Shown: positions 1-9,047, counted from the first letter of the stretch. The stretch is DNA of 64,000 nt from Geodermatophilus sp. YIM 151500 (GCF_025716945.1 NZ_JAOVZT010000001.1:254389-318388); one strand, 5' to 3'. Made by a program: numbers and translations. Notes: generated by a model not told the origin, from the letters alone.

Positions 1-2472
1 CGCGGGCTCGACCGGCTCGACCGGCGGCGCGGGCTCGACCGGCTCCTCCGGAGGCAACGGCTCCTCCGGCGCCACCGGCTCGACCGGCTCCTCCGCCGGC
101 AGCTGCTCCTCCGCCGGCACCGGCTCGCCCGACCCGCTCGACTCCCCCGCCGAGGACTCGCCCGACCCGCTGGACTCCCCCGCCGAGGACTCACCCGACC
201 CGCTCGACTCCCCCGCCGAGGACTCGCCCGACCCGCTCGACTCCCCCGCCGAGGACTCACCCGACCCGCTGGACTCCCCCGCCGAGGACTCGCCCGACCC
301 GCTGGACTCCTCCGCCGACGCCTCGTCCGTCTCGTCTGTCGCCGTGTCGCTCGGCGACGTCCCGTCGCCCGTCCCCGTACCTGCCGGGTCCTCGACGGAG
401 AACTGCAGAGCGATCTCGACGATCTCGGGGGCGGCGGGTTCGTCCTGGTCACCGGCGCTGCCCCGCAGCCGGTCGACCACCACGGTCGTGTCCTGCTGCA
501 CGAGGACGACGGTGAAGTTCTGGACGATGACGGGTGCGGGCTTGACGACCGTGACGGGCCGGCGCCCCAGTTCGGGCCACGTCTGCCCCGTGTAGCGGAC
601 CTGCTCGCGAGCCGCGGGCCGGTCGAGCGGGTTGCCGCAGGCACACCGCACACGCGGCACGCCCCGCTCGTCCACCAGCACGGCGGTCCCGGCCTGCAGG
701 ACGGACTGGTAGGGGAGCGCCCTGCCGTTCCGGAAGCCGTGGTTGGTGACGGCCGTGTCGGTGCGGAGGACGACCGGGGTGAGCGACATCAGGAACTGCC
801 GGATGTCGCTGGGCCGGATTCCCTGGGCACGGGCCCAAGCTGCCGCCCGGTCCGGATGGCCCTCGAAGAACTCGGCCATGAACTCGGCGCTGCAGGCCTC
901 GGCACCCGTACCGCCGTAGAGGCCCGCGGTGTCACCGGACACGGGCACGTCCCGGCTGCTCGTCTCCGGCGGCGCACCGTCCCCGGCGTCGGGCGACCCC
1001 GGTTCCTCGCCGGTCGGGGACGCCACCGGCGCCGGCTCGGATCCTGTGCCCTCGGGTGCCGGCGGCGGCGTGAAGGGGTCACCGGCGGAGGAGTCCGCGG
1101 GTTCGGCCAGGACGGGCGTCGCCTCGACCGGGTCGAGGAGGTTCGCCAGCACTGCACCCGTCCCCAGGGCGAGGACGAGCAGGCCGACGACGGCGAAGCG
1201 CATGGCGAGACGTCGCCGCGGCGAACCGCTCGGCCGCGGACCCTCGGTGGACAGGGCCGGGATCGCGGCAGCGGCAGCACCGACGCGTGACCGGTCCCCG
1301 GCGTCCGACAGCGGTGCCGGACGCGCGACGGACCCGCGCCGGTCCCCGGCGGACCCGGCGTCGTGACCGTGTCCTGGCCCGTGGTGCTCCTCGAAGGCCG
1401 GCCCGCGGCCCGGAGAGGGGGCGGTTCCGTACGGGGCGTGGTCTGCGGCCGGGAACCCCACGGACGGTCCGATGGAGGGCCGGCTGCCGCCGTCCCCGTC
1501 GTCGACGGCCGTCGCGACCTCCGGGGGGAAGCCGTCCGACGTCGCGACGGCGCCACGCAAGCCCGCTCCGCTGTCCGCGGTCCGCCAGTCCCCTGATGGC
1601 GTTCCGGGCGTCGGCCGGACGAGGGCCGACTCGAGCTCGCTCACGAGCTCCTGGCACGACCCGTACCGGTCCGCCGGCTCCTTCGCCATGGCCCGCGTCA
1701 CGACGGCGTTGACCGCGGCGGGGACCTCGGGGCGGATGCCCGCGATCGGGGGCGGCGTCTCGACCAGGTGGGCCCACAGCAGCGCGGCGTCCTCGTCCCG
1801 GCGGAAGGGCGGCTGCCCGGTCAGGCACTCGTACAGCACGCAACCGAGCGCGTAGATGTCGGTGCCCGGGCCCACCGGCCTGCCCTGGATCTGCTCGGGG
1901 GAGACGTAGTCGACGGTCCCGAGGAAGTGCCCGGTGCCGGTCAGCCCCGAGAGCTCGGACGCGCGCTTGGTGAGACCGAAGTCCGTGAGGTAGACGTGGT
2001 GGCCGCGAGCCTGCCCGGGGCGCTGCGGACCTTCTGCCACCAGGATGTTCGCCGGCTTCACGTCCCGGTGGACGAGCCCCGCCCGGTGGGCGGTGTCCAA
2101 CGCGTCCCCCAGCTGGCTGAAGATCCGCAAGGCCCAGTCCAGGGGCAGTTGACCGCCCTGCTCGGTCAGGACGCCCTTCAGGTCGCGCCCGACCACGTAC
2201 CGCATCGCGATGTAGAGCTGCCCGTCGGCATCGCCCGCCTCGTAGATCGGCACGATGTTCGGGTGGTCCAGCGATGCCGCCAGCCGGGACTCCCTGATGA
2301 AGCGCTGCCGGAACTGCTCGCTGTCGGCGAGCTCCGGCGGGAGCAGCTTCAACGCGACCTTGCGGCCCAGGCGCATGTCCTCGGCGCGGTAGACCACCGC
2401 CATCCCGCCGCGGCCGATGAGGGAATCGATCCGGTAGCCGGCGATCACGCTGCCCGGTTCGTAGGTGGTCAT
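1..2472 (-). CDS. PknB-family receptor Ser/Thr protein kinase (3' end outside window)
   Basis: The reading frame is open from ATG at 2472 to the window edge (824 codons, no stop), so the C-terminus is missing. The cytoplasmic kinase domain covers about residues 8-270: glycine loop IGRGGMAVVY, Lys42, catalytic HRDVKPAN (H135, D137, K139), DFG at D164 and SPEQ replacing the usual APE. The RD arginine suggests activation-loop phosphorylation. A Pro/Gly-rich juxtamembrane linker follows, then one membrane span at about 424-445. Outside lies a Cys-containing domain (about residues 510-690) of a type I recall from some actinobacterial kinases (DUF6777-like, from memory), then an acidic Ser/Glu/Gly repeat and a Pro-Glu tail. 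No PASTA domains are seen. GGAGACGG upstream serves as ribosome site. Substrates are unknown; the outer part probably senses or contacts the cell wall. Confidence 0.93.
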   Translation of the reverse strand, partial: MTTYEPGSVIAGYRIDSLIGRGGMAVVYRAEDMRLGRKVALKLLPPELADSEQFRQRFIRESRLAASLDHPNIVPIYEAGDADGQLYIAMRYVVGRDLKGVLTEQGGQLPLDWALRIFSQLGDALDTAHRAGLVHRDVKPANILVAEGPQRPGQARGHHVYLTDFGLTKRASELSGLTGTGHFLGTVDYVSPEQIQGRPVGPGTDIYALGCVLYECLTGQPPFRRDEDAALLWAHLVETPPPIAGIRPEVPAAVNAVVTRAMAKEPADRYGSCQELVSELESALVRPTPGTPSGDWRTADSGAGLRGAVATSDGFPPEVATAVDDGDGGSRPSIGPSVGFPAADHAPYGTAPSPGRGPAFEEHHGPGHGHDAGSAGDRRGSVARPAPLSDAGDRSRVGAAAAAIPALSTEGPRPSGSPRRRLAMRFAVVGLLVLALGTGAVLANLLDPVEATPVLAEPADSSAGDPFTPPPAPEGTGSEPAPVASPTGEEPGSPDAGDGAPPETSSRDVPVSGDTAGLYGGTGAEACSAEFMAEFFEGHPDRAAAWARAQGIRPSDIRQFLMSLTPVVLRTDTAVTNHGFRNGRALPYQSVLQAGTAVLVDERGVPRVRCACGNPLDRPAAREQVRYTGQTWPELGRRPVTVVKPAPVIVQNFTVVLVQQDTTVVVDRLRGSAGDQDEPAAPEIVEIALQFSVEDPAGTGTGDGTSPSDTATDETDEASAEESSGSGESSAGESSGSGESSAGESSGSGESSAGESSGSGESSAGESSGSGESSAGESSGSGEPVPAEEQLPAEEPVEPVAPEEPLPPEEPVEPAPPVEPVEPA
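125..322 (-). repeat. Six-copy 33-bp in-frame tandem repeat in the kinase gene
   Basis: The 33-bp unit recurs six times with only a few substitutions and encodes an 11-residue Ser/Glu/Gly unit (ESSGSGESSAG in one phase). The period is an exact codon multiple, so copy-number change would keep the frame. The region codes for an extracellular, probably disordered, negatively charged stalk. The last copy is the most diverged. Confidence 0.9.
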
Positions 2473-2840
2473 GGTCGACCGTCTCCGCTCAGCGTTCGGC
2501 CCCGCCGCACCGGGGGCGATGGCGGTATGCGGGTGTCAGCGGGGGCCGGCGGGAGGTGCGGGACGCGGCACGCTCTCCCGACACCGGCGTGCCGGCCGAC
2601 CGAAGTGGCTGCTCTGGGCACATGGAACCTCGCCTGCGTGTCCGGGCGATCCGACATGAGCAGGGTCGACTCCGGCGCGAGGCCAGGATAGTCACCTCAG
2701 GTGTGATCGGAAGCCTCACGAGGTGTTTTCCCCGGCCACCTTGGTGGTGGACGGGTCCCGACGCGCCGCCTCGATCGCCGGCTGCCCGCCGCTCGTCGCC
2801 CCGACCCGGACCGGGTGCTCCGGGCGCAGGCCCTAACCTG
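2473..2840. other. Divergent intergenic region, kinase / quinone oxidoreductase
   Basis: I see no gene in these 368 bases. It should hold the promoters of both divergent genes. Visible elements are an inverted repeat CACCT-C-AGGTG at 2694-2704, an inverted repeat CCACC-TT-GGTGG at 2736-2747, and ACCCGG-A-CCGGGT at 2804-2816, which sits 25 bases before the oxidoreductase start and could be an operator. None can be assigned to a regulator from sequence alone. Confidence 0.5.
2685..2690 (-). promoter_or_regulatory. Candidate -10 element for the kinase gene
   Basis: On the minus strand this reads TATCCT, a good TANNNT actinobacterial -10 element. No convincing TTGAC-type -35 lies 16-18 bases upstream. 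The inverted repeat at 2694-2704 falls just upstream, where a repressor would interfere. It would give a leader of about 200 bases. Confidence 0.25.
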
Positions 2841-3815
2841 ATGGGCGTGCGAGCGGTCCGGATCACCCGGTTCGGCGGTCCCGAGGTCCTCGACCTCGTC
2901 GACCTCCCCGAGCCGGAGCCGGGTCCCGGTCAGCGGCTGTTCGACGTCAGCACGGCGGGCGTCAACTACGCCGACACCCACCAGATCGAGGACTCCTACC
3001 TCGCCCGGCAGCGGCTGCCGCTGGTGCCCGGGGCGGAGTTCGTCGGCCGGTCGGACGGCGGCCCGCGGGTCGTCGGCCTGCTCGACGGCGGCGGCTACGC
3101 GGAGAAGGTCGTCGCGGACGAGCGGCTCACCTGGCCGGTGCCCGACGGGGTGGACGACGAGCAGGCGCTGGCCGTCGTCCTGCAGGGGGCGACCGCCTGG
3201 CACCTGCTGCGCACCAGCGCCCACCTGGCCGAGGGGGAGACCGTCGTGGTCGTCGCCGGCGCCGGAGGGGTCGGCTCGCTCGCCGTCCAGCTGGCCCGGC
3301 GGTGGGGCGCCGGCCGTGTGATCGCCACTGCCTCGAGCCCCGGCAAGCGCGCCCTGGCCGAGGAGCTGGGCGCCGACGCCACCGTCGACCCGGCGTCGGC
3401 CGACGACGACCCGCGGCCGTTCACCGCGGCGTTGCGGGAGGCCAACGGCGGCGAGCCGGTCGACGTCGTGCTGGAGATGACCGGTGGGAACGTCTTCGCC
3501 GGGTCGCTGTCGGCGCTGGCCCCCTTCGGCCGGCTGGTCACCTACGGCATGGCGGCCCGGCAGGAGACCCGATCGGTGCACCCGGGAGCCCTCCTGCAAC
3601 GCAGCCGGGCGGTCATCGGCTTCTGGCTCGCGCACTGCATGCGCCGGCCGCACCTGCTCGACGCCGCGATCGGGGAGCTGCTGCCCATGGTGGCCGACGG
3701 ATCGCTGCGCCCGGTCGTCGGCGGCCGCTACCCGATGTCCGCCGTCCGCGAGGCCCACCGGGACCTGCGCGCCCGGCGCACCACCGGCAAGCTCGCGCTC
3801 GACCCGGCCCGTTAG
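2841..3815 (+). CDS. Zinc-independent MDR oxidoreductase, NADPH:quinone reductase-like
   Basis: A 324-residue protein of the medium-chain dehydrogenase/reductase superfamily, quinone oxidoreductase branch, a usual full length. The N-terminal GroES-like domain starts MGVRAVRITRFGGPEVL, typical of this branch. The nucleotide-binding fold carries VAGAGGVGSLAVQLAR at about residues 137-152. The structural and catalytic zinc Cys/His residues of alcohol dehydrogenases are absent, as expected for quinone reductases. ATG 2841 is chosen because it begins the conserved N-terminus; upstream in-frame codons give only low-complexity sequence. The gene stands alone and is convergent with the VWA gene, 74 bases away. 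The natural substrate (quinone, enone or acryloyl group) cannot be read from sequence. Confidence 0.88.
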   Translation: MGVRAVRITRFGGPEVLDLVDLPEPEPGPGQRLFDVSTAGVNYADTHQIEDSYLARQRLPLVPGAEFVGRSDGGPRVVGLLDGGGYAEKVVADERLTWPVPDGVDDEQALAVVLQGATAWHLLRTSAHLAEGETVVVVAGAGGVGSLAVQLARRWGAGRVIATASSPGKRALAEELGADATVDPASADDDPRPFTAALREANGGEPVDVVLEMTGGNVFAGSLSALAPFGRLVTYGMAARQETRSVHPGALLQRSRAVIGFWLAHCMRRPHLLDAAIGELLPMVADGSLRPVVGGRYPMSAVREAHRDLRARRTTGKLALDPAR

Positions 3816-3889
3816 CCGAGGGGCTGCAACGGCCTCGCTGCAGGGGCCCGCCGCGAGCAGAGCGAGTGGTGGGGGGCAGCGGGGTCCTT

Positions 3890-4846
3890 CTAGAGCAGGC
3901 GGTTGGTCCAGAGCAGGCTGAGCACGGTGCCGAGGAGAGCCACCAGCACGCCGGCCCGGACGAACCACGGGCTGATGTCGCGCGGCTCTATGGTGTAGCC
4001 GATCTGGCTGCCGAGGTCGGCGTAGACCTCCTCCAGCTCGGCCGCGCTCGCTGCCTCGCTGTAGCTGCCGCCGGTCTGGTCGGCGATCTCCTCGAGCGTC
4101 GCGCGGTCGACCGGCACCGGGACCTGCTCGCCGTCGAGGTCGAGCACCCCGTAGTCGGTGCCGAACGCGATGGTCGACACCGGCACGCCCGCGTCCACGG
4201 CGGCCTCGATGGCCTGCGTGTCGTTGCGGCCGACGGTGTTGTAGCCGTCGGACAGCAGCACGATGCGGGCCGGCGGCAGGTCCTCGGCCGGCGCGTCGAG
4301 GCTGGCCTGGTAGTTCTCGATCGCGTTGAGCGCGGTGAACACCGCCTCGCCGATCGCGGTCGACTCGGCCAGGTCGAGGTTGTCGATGGCGGTGCGCACC
4401 TGCTGGCGGTCGGTCGTCGGCGTCACCAGCGTCGTGGCGGTGCCGGCGAACGACACCAACCCGAGGTTGATCCGCTCGGGCAGGATGTCGACGAACTGCT
4501 TGGCCGCCGTCTGCATCGCCTGGAAGCGGGTGGGCTCGACGTCGCTGGCCTCCATCGACAGCGAGACGTCGACGGCCATGACCACGGTGGCCCGCTCGCG
4601 CGGCACCCGCACCTCCGTGCTCGGGACGGCGAGGCTGGCGACGAGCGCCGCGAAGCCGAGCGCGAGCAGGCCGAAGGCGACGTGGCGCCGCCAGCCCGGA
4701 CGCCGGGGCACGATCGACCCGAGCAGCGCGACGTTCGTGAACCGGGCGGCGTAGGCCTTGCGGCGCAGCTGCAGGACGACGTACAGGGCGACGAGCGCGG
4801 CCACACCCAGCAACCCGAGCAGCCACAGCGGGGACTGGAAGGTCAT
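3890..4846 (-). CDS. VWA-domain membrane protein (BatA-like)
   Basis: A 318-residue protein with two N-terminal membrane spans (about 5-27 and 54-73), a von Willebrand A domain carrying a complete MIDAS motif DVSLS at residues 93-97, and a C-terminal span before the stop. This is the Bat/aerotolerance-type architecture. It is the third gene of a moxR - DUF58 - VWA cluster, a conserved module in which the AAA ATPase is thought to remodel metal-dependent VWA proteins. Its ATG overlaps the TGA of the DUF58 gene by four bases, so translation is probably coupled. The client process (envelope maintenance or enzyme maturation) is not indicated by neighbours. Confidence 0.9.
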   Translation of the reverse strand: MTFQSPLWLLGLLGVAALVALYVVLQLRRKAYAARFTNVALLGSIVPRRPGWRRHVAFGLLALGFAALVASLAVPSTEVRVPRERATVVMAVDVSLSMEASDVEPTRFQAMQTAAKQFVDILPERINLGLVSFAGTATTLVTPTTDRQQVRTAIDNLDLAESTAIGEAVFTALNAIENYQASLDAPAEDLPPARIVLLSDGYNTVGRNDTQAIEAAVDAGVPVSTIAFGTDYGVLDLDGEQVPVPVDRATLEEIADQTGGSYSEAASAAELEEVYADLGSQIGYTIEPRDISPWFVRAGVLVALLGTVLSLLWTNRLL

Positions 4847-5886
4847 CGGGAGGCTCCTCCGCTGCCGGCACGCCGGCGGTCTGCGACGAATCGGACCACG
4901 TCCATGAGCCAGTCGCGGTCGGTGCGCAGCTGCAGGTGCCCGGCGCCGCACCGGCGCAGGGCGGCGGCGATCTCCCTCCGCTGGGCGGCCGCGCCGGCGG
5001 TGAAGCGGGCGCGGAACTCGGCGTCGCCGGTCGGCACCTCCAGCGTCTGCCCGCTCTCCGGGTCGACGACGGTCAGCAGCCCCACGTCGGGCAGCTCCAG
5101 CTCGCGGGGGTCGACGACCTCGATGGCGAGCAGCTCGTGACGGGCGGACAGCCCGCGCAGCGGGCGCTCCCAGTCCAGGTCGCCGAGGAAGTCGGAGACC
5201 ACCACGACCAGCCCGCGCCGCCGCTGCGGGCGGCGCATCGTCTCCAGCGCCGCGGCGAGGTCGCCGCGGCGCCCGCCCGCGGCCCGCGGGGTGGCCACCA
5301 CGGAGCGCAGCAGCCGCTCGGCGGCCTGCCGGCCGGGCAGGGCCGGGTAGCGGTCCAGCCGCTCGCCGGTGGTGACGACGGCGCCCAGCCGGTTGCCCCC
5401 GTGCACGGTGAGGTGACCGACCGCGGCGAGGCCGGCGATCGCCAGGTCGCGCTTCGTGCAGGCCGCGGTGCCGAAGTCGAGGCTGGCGGAGAGGTCGACG
5501 ACCGCCCAGGTCTCCAGCTCCCGGTCGGCGATGGTCTCGCGCACGTGCGGCACCTGGGTGCGCGCGGTCACCGGCCAGTCCATCCGCCGGACGTCGTCGC
5601 CCGGGTGGTAGGTGCGCGAGTCACCGGCCTCGCTGCCGGAGCCGGGCACCAGACCCAGGTGGTCGCCCTGCAGCAACCCGTCGAGCCGACGCCGGACGGT
5701 CAGCTCCAGCCGGCGCAGCAGCACGTCGGTCGGCCCGTCGGTGAACCGCGGCGGGGCGCCGTTCCCCCCGCCGGTCCCGACGCCGGACCCGGGCGTGGCC
5801 GGGTGCAGGAGCAACCCCGGGTGGGCGCCCCCCACGGGAGGGGGCGCCACCGGCGCAGCGGCCGCGGCGCGGCGTCGGCGCCTCAC
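4843..5886 (-). CDS. DUF58 protein of the MoxR-VWA module
   Basis: A 347-residue protein. The signature YHPGDDVRRMDWPVTART at about 93-110 is the DUF58 hallmark, followed by a VWA-like fold with DLSAS (131-135) resembling a MIDAS site. The first 50 residues are Arg/Ala/Pro/Gly-rich and probably disordered. The GTG start overlaps the stop of the moxR gene by four bases (GTGA) and the stop overlaps the next gene by four (ATGA), so the three genes form one coupled operon. Unlike many DUF58 proteins, no N-terminal membrane-span pair is present, suggesting a soluble adaptor between the ATPase and the membrane VWA protein. That role is inferred. Confidence 0.9.
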   Translation of the reverse strand: MRRRRRAAAAAPVAPPPVGGAHPGLLLHPATPGSGVGTGGGNGAPPRFTDGPTDVLLRRLELTVRRRLDGLLQGDHLGLVPGSGSEAGDSRTYHPGDDVRRMDWPVTARTQVPHVRETIADRELETWAVVDLSASLDFGTAACTKRDLAIAGLAAVGHLTVHGGNRLGAVVTTGERLDRYPALPGRQAAERLLRSVVATPRAAGGRRGDLAAALETMRRPQRRRGLVVVVSDFLGDLDWERPLRGLSARHELLAIEVVDPRELELPDVGLLTVVDPESGQTLEVPTGDAEFRARFTAGAAAQRREIAAALRRCGAGHLQLRTDRDWLMDVVRFVADRRRAGSGGASR

Positions 5887-7169
5887 GCCGACTGCGCCCC
5901 CGGGGCGGCTCCGCCGTCCGCGGACCCGTGCCGGCCGTGTTCTGGCCCGGCCGCGTGCGCCCCGCCGGGCGGCGGCCCGAACCCCGGCCGGCCGAACGGA
6001 TCCGGGCCCGGTTGCCCGTACGGGCCCGGCGCCGGCGGCCAGCCCGGGTGCGGCCCCGGCTGCGGACCGCCGTACGCGGGCACCGACGGTCCTCCCGGGA
6101 CGCCCGGCCCGCCGCCCTCGGCCCGCTGGCGCGGGGCGACCTGGGGCAGCGGCACCGTCTGCACGATCCGCTTCACCACGTGGTCGGCCGGCACGCCGTC
6201 GGCCAGCGCGTCGTAGGAGAGCACCAGCCGGTGCCGCAGCACGTCGCCGGTGACGTCGAGGACGTCCTGGGGCAGCACGTAGTCGCGCCCGCGGACCAGC
6301 GCCAGCGCCCGGCTGGCCGCGATCAGCCCGAGGGACGCGCGCGGGCTGGCGCCGTAGGAGACCCACGACGCGACGTCCTCCATGCCGTGCTCCCGGGGCG
6401 ACCGGGTGGCCACCACCAGCCGGACGACGTAGTCGACCAGGGCGTGGTGGACGAAGACCCGGGAGGCGGTCCGCTGCATCCGCCGCAGGTCCGCCGGCCC
6501 CAGGACCGTCTCGGCGACGGGCGGCTCCGAGCCCATCCGGTAGACGATCTCCCGCTCCTCCTCCGGGCTGGGGTAGTCGACCAGCACCTTCATCAGGAAC
6601 CGGTCGCGCTGCGCCTCGGGGAGCGGGTAGACGCCCTCGGATTCGATGGGGTTCTGCGTGGCCAGCACCAGGAACGGGTCGGGCAGCGGGTGGGTCACCC
6701 CGCCGATCGACACCTGGCGCTCGGCCATGACCTCCAGCAGCGCCGACTGCACCTTCGCCGGCGCCCGGTTCACCTCGTCGGTGAGCACGAAGTTGGCGAA
6801 CACCGGGCCCAGCTCGGTGTCGAAGGCGTCCTGCCCCGCTTTGTAGATGCGCGTGCCGATGATGTCGGCCGGCACCAGGTCCGGGGTGAACTGGAGGCGG
6901 GCGAACCGGCCACCGACGACCTTCGCCAGCGTCTCGACGGCCAGCGTCTTGGCCACCCCCGGCACGCCCTCGAGCAGCACGTGGCCGCGCGCGAGCAGGG
7001 CGACGAGCATCCGCTCGACCAACCGGTCCTGGCCGACGATCACCCGCTTGATCTCGAACAGGGCGCGCTCCAGGCGCTCGGCGTCGACCGACGGTGGGAC
7101 GGGCGGGCCGGCCTCGCCGGCGCGGGCGTCGACGGGGGCGTCGGTCGGGGTGCTGGCAGGGCTGCTCAC
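5883..7169 (-). CDS. MoxR-family AAA+ ATPase
   Basis: A 428-residue MoxR ATPase. Walker A is GVPGVAKT at 68-75, Walker B ends in LTDE at about 129-132, followed by VNRAPAKVQ as in the family. The AAA lid follows. The last 75 or so residues are a Pro/Gly-rich tail (GPPGG-type runs) not found in standard MoxR proteins of about 320-350 residues, and may be a flexible interaction arm. GTG 7169 is preferred over an upstream in-frame codon at 7208 because AGGGAG lies at the right distance. It is the first gene of the operon with DUF58 and VWA proteins; the promoter must lie in 7170-7583. Confidence 0.92.
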   Translation of the reverse strand: MSSPASTPTDAPVDARAGEAGPPVPPSVDAERLERALFEIKRVIVGQDRLVERMLVALLARGHVLLEGVPGVAKTLAVETLAKVVGGRFARLQFTPDLVPADIIGTRIYKAGQDAFDTELGPVFANFVLTDEVNRAPAKVQSALLEVMAERQVSIGGVTHPLPDPFLVLATQNPIESEGVYPLPEAQRDRFLMKVLVDYPSPEEEREIVYRMGSEPPVAETVLGPADLRRMQRTASRVFVHHALVDYVVRLVVATRSPREHGMEDVASWVSYGASPRASLGLIAASRALALVRGRDYVLPQDVLDVTGDVLRHRLVLSYDALADGVPADHVVKRIVQTVPLPQVAPRQRAEGGGPGVPGGPSVPAYGGPQPGPHPGWPPAPGPYGQPGPDPFGRPGFGPPPGGAHAAGPEHGRHGSADGGAAPGAQSA

Positions 7170-7583
7170 GGATCTCCCTGGTCGGTCCGGTCGACGCGGC
7201 CGGCGCACGGCGGGTCGACGCAGGCGGCGGAACCGCCCACCACGGCCAGTGTCCTACACCGAGGACGGGCGGCCACCGCCTCGCGCGGTCCGGCGTCCCG
7301 CCGGCCCGCTGACCGGCTCGGACGCCGTCGCCGGGTGGTCCGGAGCCGATGGCTGCGACCGCCCGGCACGCGGTCGGGAAAGAAGTTGCGAAGGCGCGCG
7401 CACTCCCCTGCCCCGCGGCGCCGGTCGCTGCTAACGTTCGCTGTGCGTCGGGCAGCTCCCCCCGTGGCTGCCCGACGCCTCTACGTCCGGCCCCGGTCGA
7501 GGTGCCGCCGCGCGCCGTGGCGGCCGCTACCGGCGAGCCCCTGCACCGGCCCGCGGACCGCCGTCCGGTCCTGCGCACGCCGG
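7170..7583. other. Intergenic region upstream of the moxR operon
   Basis: These 414 bases hold no gene I can support; frames crossing it are short or continue low-complexity antisense sequence. It lies downstream of the NlpC/P60 gene and upstream of moxR on the minus strand. It contains one strong hairpin (7445-7478, listed separately) and an AACGTT palindrome near 7433. No clear promoter for moxR was found. Confidence 0.5.
7445..7478 (-). terminator. Strong hairpin downstream of the NlpC/P60 gene
   Basis: A perfect 12-bp stem (GCGTCGGGCAGC pairing with its exact complement) encloses a 10-base C-rich loop. It lies 106 bases after the NlpC/P60 stop and 276 bases before the moxR start on the same strand, so it fits a GC-rich terminator without a U-tract. 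It could also be a processing or regulatory hairpin in a long moxR leader. Confidence 0.45.
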
Positions 7584-8864
7584 TCAGGCCGAGGGCCGCA
7601 CGGCCCCCGCGTATCCGCGCCACCGCATCGGCGACACCTTGACGACGTCCCCGCTCTGCGGCGCCTCCACGATCCGCTCCCCGCCCAGGTACAGGGCGAC
7701 GTGGTGGATGGTCGTCGGGTCCGACGGATCGGTCGCCCAGAAGACCAGGTCCCCCGGCTGCAGGTCGTCGACGGCGACCGGCGGCAGACCGGCGAACTGC
7801 GCCCGGCTGTTGCGCGGGATGGGGACGCCGGCCTGCGCGTAGGCGTACTGGGTGAGGCCGCTGCAGTCGAAGCCGAAGACGCCCTCGTCGAGGTCGAAGC
7901 CGTAGCCGGGTCCCCCGGTGCCGCCGCCGCCCCAGGCGTACGGCGTGCCGAGCCAGGTGAGCGCGGCGTCGACCGCGGTGGCCGCCGCGGACGCCGAGCC
8001 CGACCCGGGCGGGACGGGTGCGCGGACCGGCGCACGGACCGGCGCACGGACCGGCGCGGGCCGGGCGAGCGCCGCCGGCCGGGCCGCCGCCTGCTCGGCG
8101 GCCGCGCGGTCTGCGGCGGCGCGCTCGCCGACCAGCGCGGCGAGCTCCTGCTCGGCCGCGGCCAGCGCGGTCTGCAGCCCGGCCTGCTCGACGGCCAGCG
8201 CGACGGCCTGCTCGCGGGCGGCCCGCGTCGCCGCCTGGGCCGCCTCGAGCGCCGCGGCGGCCCGGGTGCGCAGTGCCTCGGCCTCCACCAGGGCGGTGCG
8301 CGCCTCGGCGTCGGCCCGGGCGGCCTGCTCCTGCAGCGCCGTCACGCGCAGGAGCACCGCCGACCGGTGCTCACCGGCCGCCTCCAGCAGCGCCGCCCGC
8401 TCGACCAGCTCCCCGACGTCGGCGGAGGTGATCAGGGAGGCCGCACCCGGGTACGAGCTGCCCGACATGTAGCTGTTCCGGGCGAACTCGACCAGCTCGC
8501 CGCGGGCCACCTCCAGCTCGGCGGCGGCCGCGGCGGCCGCGTCCGCGGCCGTGACGGCGCGTTCCTGCGCCGCCGTGTACTGCGCCTGGGTGGCCTGGAA
8601 GCCGTCCATGGCGATCGCGGCGGCCGCCTGCGCGGCGGCCACCCGGTCCTGCGCCGCGACCAGCTCACCGGTCAGCGCGCCGATCCGGGCGGCGACGGCA
8701 TCGGCCGCGGCGCGCGCGTCGGCGATCTCGGTGTCGCCGGGCGTGGCCCCCGCGGAGCCCGGCGCGACGCCGCCGAGGAGCGTGAGGACCAGCGCGGCGG
8801 AGGCACAGGTGACCGTCCGCCGGGCGGCCCGGTGCCACCGGCTGCTGCGGATGTCGCCCACCAC
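7584..8864 (-). CDS. Secreted NlpC/P60 peptidoglycan endopeptidase (RipA-like)
   Basis: About 426 residues. A twin-Arg/hydrophobic signal segment (HRAARR followed by about 20 hydrophobic residues ending near SAGA) targets export. Residues about 45-260 form a long Ala/Glu/Arg coiled coil. A linker holds four APV(R) repeats encoded by 12-bp repeats at 8020-8060. The C-terminal NlpC/P60 domain carries FDCSGL (Cys334) and IHHVALY (His388), the catalytic pair. The family cleaves D-Glu-mDAP bonds in stem peptides; the coiled coil commonly docks to FtsEX-like activators or autoinhibits. The start is uncertain: GTG 8864 or 8861 fit the signal peptide, whereas an in-frame ATG at 9041 would place 59 extra residues before it. 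Confidence 0.88.
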   Translation of the reverse strand: MVGDIRSSRWHRAARRTVTCASAALVLTLLGGVAPGSAGATPGDTEIADARAAADAVAARIGALTGELVAAQDRVAAAQAAAAIAMDGFQATQAQYTAAQERAVTAADAAAAAAAELEVARGELVEFARNSYMSGSSYPGAASLITSADVGELVERAALLEAAGEHRSAVLLRVTALQEQAARADAEARTALVEAEALRTRAAAALEAAQAATRAAREQAVALAVEQAGLQTALAAAEQELAALVGERAAADRAAAEQAAARPAALARPAPVRAPVRAPVRAPVPPGSGSASAAATAVDAALTWLGTPYAWGGGGTGGPGYGFDLDEGVFGFDCSGLTQYAYAQAGVPIPRNSRAQFAGLPPVAVDDLQPGDLVFWATDPSDPTTIHHVALYLGGERIVEAPQSGDVVKVSPMRWRGYAGAVRPSA

Positions 8865-9025
8865 GCCCCCGACCTCGTCCCCGCGCGCCGGGACCCCGTC
8901 GGGGCCGGCCGTGCGGCTCGTCTCCAGCGCGGCACCCGGCAGGGCGCCACTCTGGAGGAGATCGGCCCGTCCGGGAAGGCCGTTGAGCACGCTCCCCCGG
9001 ACGGGTGACGCGGGCAGGCGCCGCC

Positions 9026-9047
9026 GACCGGGCGGGATCACCCGGTC
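9026..9047 (-). terminator. Hairpin downstream of the acyl-CoA synthetase gene
   Basis: A 7-bp perfect stem GACCGGG/CCCGGTC with an 8-base loop lies 32 bases after the synthetase stop on the same strand. It lacks a U-tract. It may terminate that transcript before the NlpC/P60 gene. Confidence 0.35.

Noticed and set aside
125-322. Regular 33-bp repeats as a CRISPR array
   Set aside because: Units are directly adjoining without spacers and lie in frame inside a kinase gene.
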